From Panorpa germanica (lineage: Eukaryota > Arthropoda > Insecta > Mecoptera > Panorpidae), in contig OY783204.1 in NCBI GenBank assembly GCA_963678705.1, forward strand, positions 16,688,759 to 16,752,758: 64,000 bases of DNA. The letters run 5' to 3'. The notes under the pieces are model-generated. The model made no database searches. It saw nothing but the letters and a program-made list of their open reading frames with translations, and was not told where the DNA came from. This document shows positions 58,993-64,000 of this stretch, piece after piece (the first letter of the stretch is position 1; each line of letters begins with the position of its first letter). The position numbers and the translations under genes are program-made.

Positions 58993-59421
58993 AATTTGAA
59001 CTATCTATACAATGTACAAATCACTTTTGAATCATAGATGACGCTAATATTTTACTCACGGCACTTTGTGGTACAAGCTGAATTTCGATCATCAGTCGTT
59101 CGTCGATATAGAACGTTATATGGAAGTAAAGTGATTTTCACGTATTTCTCGAAAATCGTTCGTCGTACGAAAAAAAGTCATAGATGATAATATATGTGTT
59201 TTTAATAGATCTACAACTTTTGTATATTACATTTTTGCATAAAATTATTATTTCGCAAGATAAATAATTTTTTTTTAAAAATTCTGGAATTTTTCAATTT
59301 TCCGGGCTCTTGGGGCACCCGGATACTACATATATTATTTTTTCATGCAATGGAACCAAACTGGGGGGTGCCGCAATAAAAAATCTCAACAATAATTTTC
59401 ACCAAGAGTAAATAAGGGCCA
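58993..59421. mobile_element. Right terminal region of the TGGCCC-ended element, unit 4
   Basis: Matches 8308-8736; ends with GGGCCA at 59421. Confidence 0.6.
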
Positions 59422-59626
59422 CTCTAATGTACACACATAATCATAAACTTCTCAGGCTGCGGTATGGTTCACATATAATAGGCAACGACACCATATAAAC
59501 TGCCAACATAATAGAAGGTATCGGTTTTAGTACACTCAAGAGAAGTGCCGTTTTTAAAGGTTCCCGTCAAGTTTTTTAGGTAACGTTTCCGAACCTTTGA
59601 TTTGACTACTTTAAACCTCCACCACA

Positions 59627-60733
59627 TATAAGGACATTAACATTATTGCTGTCAGCCAAAGAAAAATTGAGGTGGAGACCAATAGCCCATTTCTGGCTAA
59701 TAAAATTATAGAAGACGCCATAGTTCTAGCTAAATACAAGAGCATAATTCCGAAGAATTTGGTAGAAGTGCAGGGACTAATCGACTTACACCCCGATAAT
59801 CTGGATGACGTATTCCTACATGACGCAGTAGGCTTTAATAAAAATAGTAGACAGTTGGCACCAAAAATTACCGATTTTATTAGATTTAATAGAATTGAAG
59901 AAGGCAAAAAGACTCCTACTTGGAAGTTCCTAATATCCTTTAGCGGGGATAAGATCCCGGAATATATAGCCTTCCAGGGTATCCTTTACCCAGTTTCGGC
60001 GTATATACAGAGAATTAGACAGTGTCGTCGGTGCTGGAAATTTGGCCACTCCACTAATTTCTGCAGAAGTGCTGAATATTGCCAATTTTGTGGTGGAGAT
60101 CACAGCTCTTTAAGTTGCAAGAAAGAGAAGTTATTTTGTCGCAACTGTAAAGAAGACCATAAAGCTGACGATAGATCCTGCAGCAAATACTTAGAATTGA
60201 AAAATAAAAACGAAGCTAAAGCTAAAACTACCTATATAGAATAAATTAAAATTGATCGTGGGAAAGAGGTATTTACATTAAACCTTTTTGAGTTCCCTTC
60301 TTTGGAAGAAAGTATAAATAAAAAGAAATTTACAGACTGTATTATAAGCGGTGAACCGGAAGGAAAATCCGTAGTTTTGAAAATTTCAGAGCCCCGCAGA
60401 TCCCCCCGAGAAGTAAAGAAAAGGACGTGGAAACCTGACAATACACATAAGGTAAAGGAAAACGAACGCTCTAAGCCAATTCCCGTAAATAAAACCGATA
60501 AAGTGAAAGAACCAGAGATAATTAAGAAATCAGAGTTCGTTAAGAAAACTGATTTAGACAAAAATATTATTGAGAATTCAGAAGAGATCAGAGATTCAGA
60601 GGAGATAAACCAAAATATTGATACTGACGAAGTAGTTTTAGAAGCAGAAACTATTACTAATAATTTGAACCAAAAAATTGTAAATAACCATACTATTCCA
60701 CCCCCAGATAATCAAAATATTGAAATGTTCTAA
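59627..60733 (+). pseudogene. I-type LINE ORF1, unit 4
   Basis: Same zinc-knuckle protein as in unit 2. One nonsense change (AAA to TAA, 60242-60244) interrupts an otherwise continuous frame ending at 60733; the indels that disrupt the unit 2 copy near 33310 are absent here. Confidence 0.82.
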
Positions 60734-60764
60734 TACAAATATTAGTTAACAAACATAATAAAAA

Positions 60765-63700
60765 ATGTATAAAAATACTTGTATAATGCAATGGAACTGC
60801 CGCAGTTTAAAATCCAAATTGATAAATCTTAAACAACTAGTTTTTGAAAATAATATTGATATAATCGCGCTCTCGGAAACCTGGCTTGATCCATCTTATA
60901 AAATCAAATGGAGAAATATGGAACTAGTAAGAGCAGATAGAAATAACAACGGTGGAGGCGTTGCTCTAGTAATAAACCATAACATTTTTATTGACAAAAT
61001 TTTAATTCCTCTCTCAGGGGATATTGAAATTATAGGAGCAAAAATTAAATGGGGTAATGAGCATATTAATGTTGTATCTCTTTATGCCCCAGCAACAGCA
61101 TCTATTACTACAGGAATATTAAATGCAATATTAAGATCTATTCCAGAACCAAGGCTAATTCTAGGTGACTGGAATGCTAAAGCCATTGCTTGGGGTCCTA
61201 TGACTGTCCAAGGGGTAAATTTATATGTCAGATGATGGACAATAACAACATGATGTTCCTTAATGATGGTTCTCCTACTCGAATCGACATCCATTCAGGA
61301 ACAGCGTCAGCAATTGATTTATCATGGGCAACCCCATCTCTTGGTAGCCAACTTTCATGGAACGTAATGGAGGATCAACTAGGTTCTGATCACGCCATTA
61401 TACTTATGAATGGGGCACAAATTGGTCAATCAAGCAGAGGCAAGGAAAGATTTAAATTAAACATTGTACCAAATACAATCGACTGGGACAATTTCTCTAA
61501 CCAAATAGAAACAGACTTATTGGCAAACCAAATTCAGTCCAATACTACGCTGGAAAAAAAGTATAATTACCTCATTGACTCAATTGAGTCTGCAGCTAAA
61601 AAGTGGGGGAAAAATATTGCAAACAATAAAATCTCAAAATATCCGCCAAATCCTTGGTGGGATGATGAATGCAAAGAGGCTGTGCAAAACAGAAAAAGAG
61701 CCTACAGAAGATACCACCGAAATAGTTCTGAAACAAATAAAGTAGCTTTAAAAAAAGTAGAATCTGAAACGACCAACTTACTAAAGTTCAAGAAAAGACA
61801 AGCTTGGAGAAACCTTGCCGAAGAGTTAAACCATAATTTAACTACTAAACAATTATGGGGAAAAATTAATAGGATGAGAGGTTCAGGAAAATGCACGAAA
61901 ACAAATTCACCTAACAGTGAGGACTTGTTATGTGAACTTTCACAAGTAATAGCACCGCCCTGGGTACCTGAGCAAGAAAGCGTACTATATGGAGTCACTC
62001 AAGACGACTCGAGTAAAATGATGATTAAAGAAGTAGAAATGTGGGAGCTACAATCTCACCTTATAATGACGAAAACAACCACGCCCGGTCCAGATGGAAT
62101 ATCTTATGAAATGTTAGGCCATCTCCCATCAATCGCTAAAAAGTTATTATTAAACATATACAACACAATTTTGGATGAAGAACTAATTCCTGAGTCCTGG
62201 AAAAATACTCAGATTGTTCCAATATTAAAAATAGATAAGCCAGTAAATCAACCAACCTCATATAGACATATAACTCTCATTAATTGCTGCAGAAAAGTCT
62301 TTGAGAAAATATTGAAAACGAGATTAGAACATTGGTTAGATTCTAAGTCGTTAATACCAAAGCAAATTTTAGGCTGTAGAAGAGGTAGAAGTACCAGGGA
62401 TGGCATATTTGCATTATCAGCTAGAATTGAAGCAGGAAAAAACAAAGGCAACGTATCAATGGCCTGTTTTGTAGATATCAAAGCAGCTTTCGATAATGTA
62501 AACATCAATTTTTTATTAAGGCAATTATATGTAATAGGAGTACCGAGAGTAATAATTAATATACTAAAGAATTTACTAAGTGGCAGGAATACTCAACTAT
62601 GGTTTAATGGATTACTATCGGACTGGAGACTATGTTCTAAAGGCATTTTACAAGGCTCAGCACTAAGTCCTCTTCTCTTTAATATGATGGTTAGGTCAAT
62701 AAAACCGTATCTCAACCCAACAATATCATGGATATCATATGTGGATGACTTAGTTTTCTTATCACAAGAAAATACTACAGAGGAGACTGGAAAACAAATG
62801 CAAAAGATTGTAAATAACTTAGAGAAATGGCTTAATGGTGCTTGTTTAGAAGCATCAACAGAAAAATCTAAACTAATGATTTTTAACATGAGTTCAAAAA
62901 TATCACAGCCACCTATAATAACTCTAGGTAAACAAAAATTGGAATACACAAATAATTATATATACTTAGGATTTCCATTTTCCACAAATAAATCCGAAAA
63001 ATCAATAATACTCAATATTAAAAAGAAAGCTGAACCTGCAATCAATATACTCAAAATGTTTGCTGGACAAAGATGGGGACTAAATACATCTTCTCTACTA
63101 AATTTATATAAATCATTAGTCCGCCCTCATTTGGAGTATGGTGCAGAGGTACTAATAATGTGTAAAAAGAATACAATAGAATCACTTGAAAAATTGCAAT
63201 ATAAAGCTTTAAGAATAGTATTAGGAGCTATCTGTACAACTCATACCCTTTCATTACTAGCAGAGGCTTGTATGCCACCATTAAAAGAAAGATGGATAAA
63301 GAAAACGTCTTACTTTATGGCTAGCGCTTTAATGACAAATAACACATTAATAAGGGACGAACTTAACGAATTATCAAGAACAGGTTCAAGAAGTCATGAG
63401 CTTAATGCAATTTGGATAAATGAAAAAAGGAAATGGACAGAAAGAGGAACCCCAGTAGAAATACCAATTTTCGAATTAGATTATTATTACTCAGGTAGAG
63501 GAACTCCTGCAAACATAACTATTGGCAAGGAGCTAAATATGAGTAACACATTACCTGAGCTAATAACTATAGACTTACAACAAAAATTAGATCAACAATT
63601 CCCGAATTATACAAAATTATATACTGACGGCTCAAAAGAAGCAGATGGAGTGGGTGCAGCAGTAGTAGATATTAACAATAGCATAATTTACAAGCTTCGT

Positions 63701-64000
63701 AATCAAGCATCCATATATACAGCTGAGTTATGTGCTATAGATCTAGCTGTGGATCAAATCATTACTGATGACAGAGACAGCACTTTAATATTATCCGACT
63801 CGTTATCAGTCATACAGTCGTTAAGCAGTAAGGGAATCAATACAAAATTAGACAACAAAATTTATTATGTCAAAGAAAAAATAAATAAGGAAATAGATAA
63901 GGGCCGAAATATTAAACTAATTTGGATACCGTCACATAAGGGAATTAAGGGAAATGAAAAAGCTGATCAAATGGCCAAGGTAGCTACTTCCTGTGATAAA
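60765..64000 (+). pseudogene. I-type LINE ORF2, unit 4 (one frameshift, otherwise open)
   Basis: Endonuclease start (QWNCRSL, LSETWL) to GDWNAKAIAWG, then a small deletion at about 61195 shifts the frame and ends the first part at 61235. From 61232 the downstream frame appears open for 923 codons to the window edge, through RT and RNase H. The lesions that break the unit 2 copy between 34784 and 36152 are all absent. Two substitutions hit conserved prolines: RT GIPQG reads GILQG (62648-62650) and SYRPIT reads SYRHIT. YVDD is at 62738-62749. RNase H YTDGSK and GNEKADQMAK are present. Confidence 0.85.

Larger units (their letters stand above)
55986..64000 (+). repeat. Tandem array unit 4 (runs past the window)
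   Basis: Fourth copy, cut by the window end. It has a short-type gene with a much reduced intron, a Helitron-like insertion after the gene, a truncated minus-strand element ORF, and the I-group LINE at the same site as in unit 2. The spacer beyond the LINE is not visible. Confidence 0.9.
59627..64000 (+). mobile_element. I-group LINE, unit 4 (same insertion as unit 2, runs past the window)
   Basis: Begins at the same base after AAACCTCCACCACA (59613-59626) with the same 5' truncation point as in unit 2, so both descend from one insertion. The 3' end lies outside the window. Confidence 0.92.

Overview
This is AT-rich animal DNA, most likely from an insect. Three things point that way. The repeated host gene resembles giant (gt), the bZIP gap gene of insects. 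Its core promoter pairs a TATA box with the arthropod initiator TCAGT at canonical spacing. The retrotransposons (Jockey-type and I-type LINEs, a BEL/Pao LTR element) are typical of arthropods. The overall look would suit an aphid or another sternorrhynchan, but that narrower placement is recollection of repeat style, not a demonstrated fact. No bacterial operons, rRNA, convincing tRNA or CRISPR arrays were seen.

The window is a head-to-tail array of four copies of one large unit: about 1-23530, 23531-42849, 42850-55985, and 55986 to beyond the window end. Each unit carries one giant-like gene on the + strand. The gene has a TATA/Inr promoter, a short non-coding exon 1, a single intron (about 3.4 kb in copies 1 and 2, 1.4 kb in copy 3, 0.4 kb in copy 4), and a one-exon ORF with an N-terminal PLDLS (CtBP-type) motif and a C-terminal bZIP. 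All four ORFs are open. Copies 1 and 2 encode 329 aa, with a tripled 32-residue repeat and a frameshifted C-terminus. Copies 3 and 4 encode 254 aa, with one repeat, an internal 14-codon loss and a different C-terminus. The array therefore looks like a recently amplified and diversifying set of transcription factor genes.

The intron of copies 1 and 2 holds a hAT-like element with 8-bp target duplications. Inside it sits a Tc1/mariner-like element with inverted repeats of about 650 bp. Copy 3 has the hAT element with an apparently empty mariner site, and copy 4 keeps only a 26-bp hAT scar. Downstream of each gene lies a mobile element with a minus-strand ORF (VNDSAERGVKL family), long in units 1 and 2 and sharing an internal deletion in units 3 and 4. 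Next comes a degenerate CGCCGCTACTG-type repeat field (not reached in unit 4 within the window), then unit-specific retrotransposons.

Unit 1 has a Jockey-type LINE (about 9961-20360) split by a young BEL/Pao LTR element (11602-17477; 736-bp LTRs with one mismatch; 5-bp TSD AAAAC). Units 2 and 4 carry an RNase H-bearing I-group LINE at the same position, while unit 3 has the empty site. Unit 3 has a rearranged segment and a heavily decayed third LINE (about 50890-52210). Unit 4 has a short Helitron-like insertion.

The insertion patterns disagree. Gene structure groups 1+2 and 3+4, while the I-type LINE groups 2+4. This suggests repeated unequal exchange or gene conversion across the array. 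The strongest candidate for something new is the giant-like cluster itself: four near-identical promoters driving bZIP proteins that differ mainly in linker, repeat number and zipper end.
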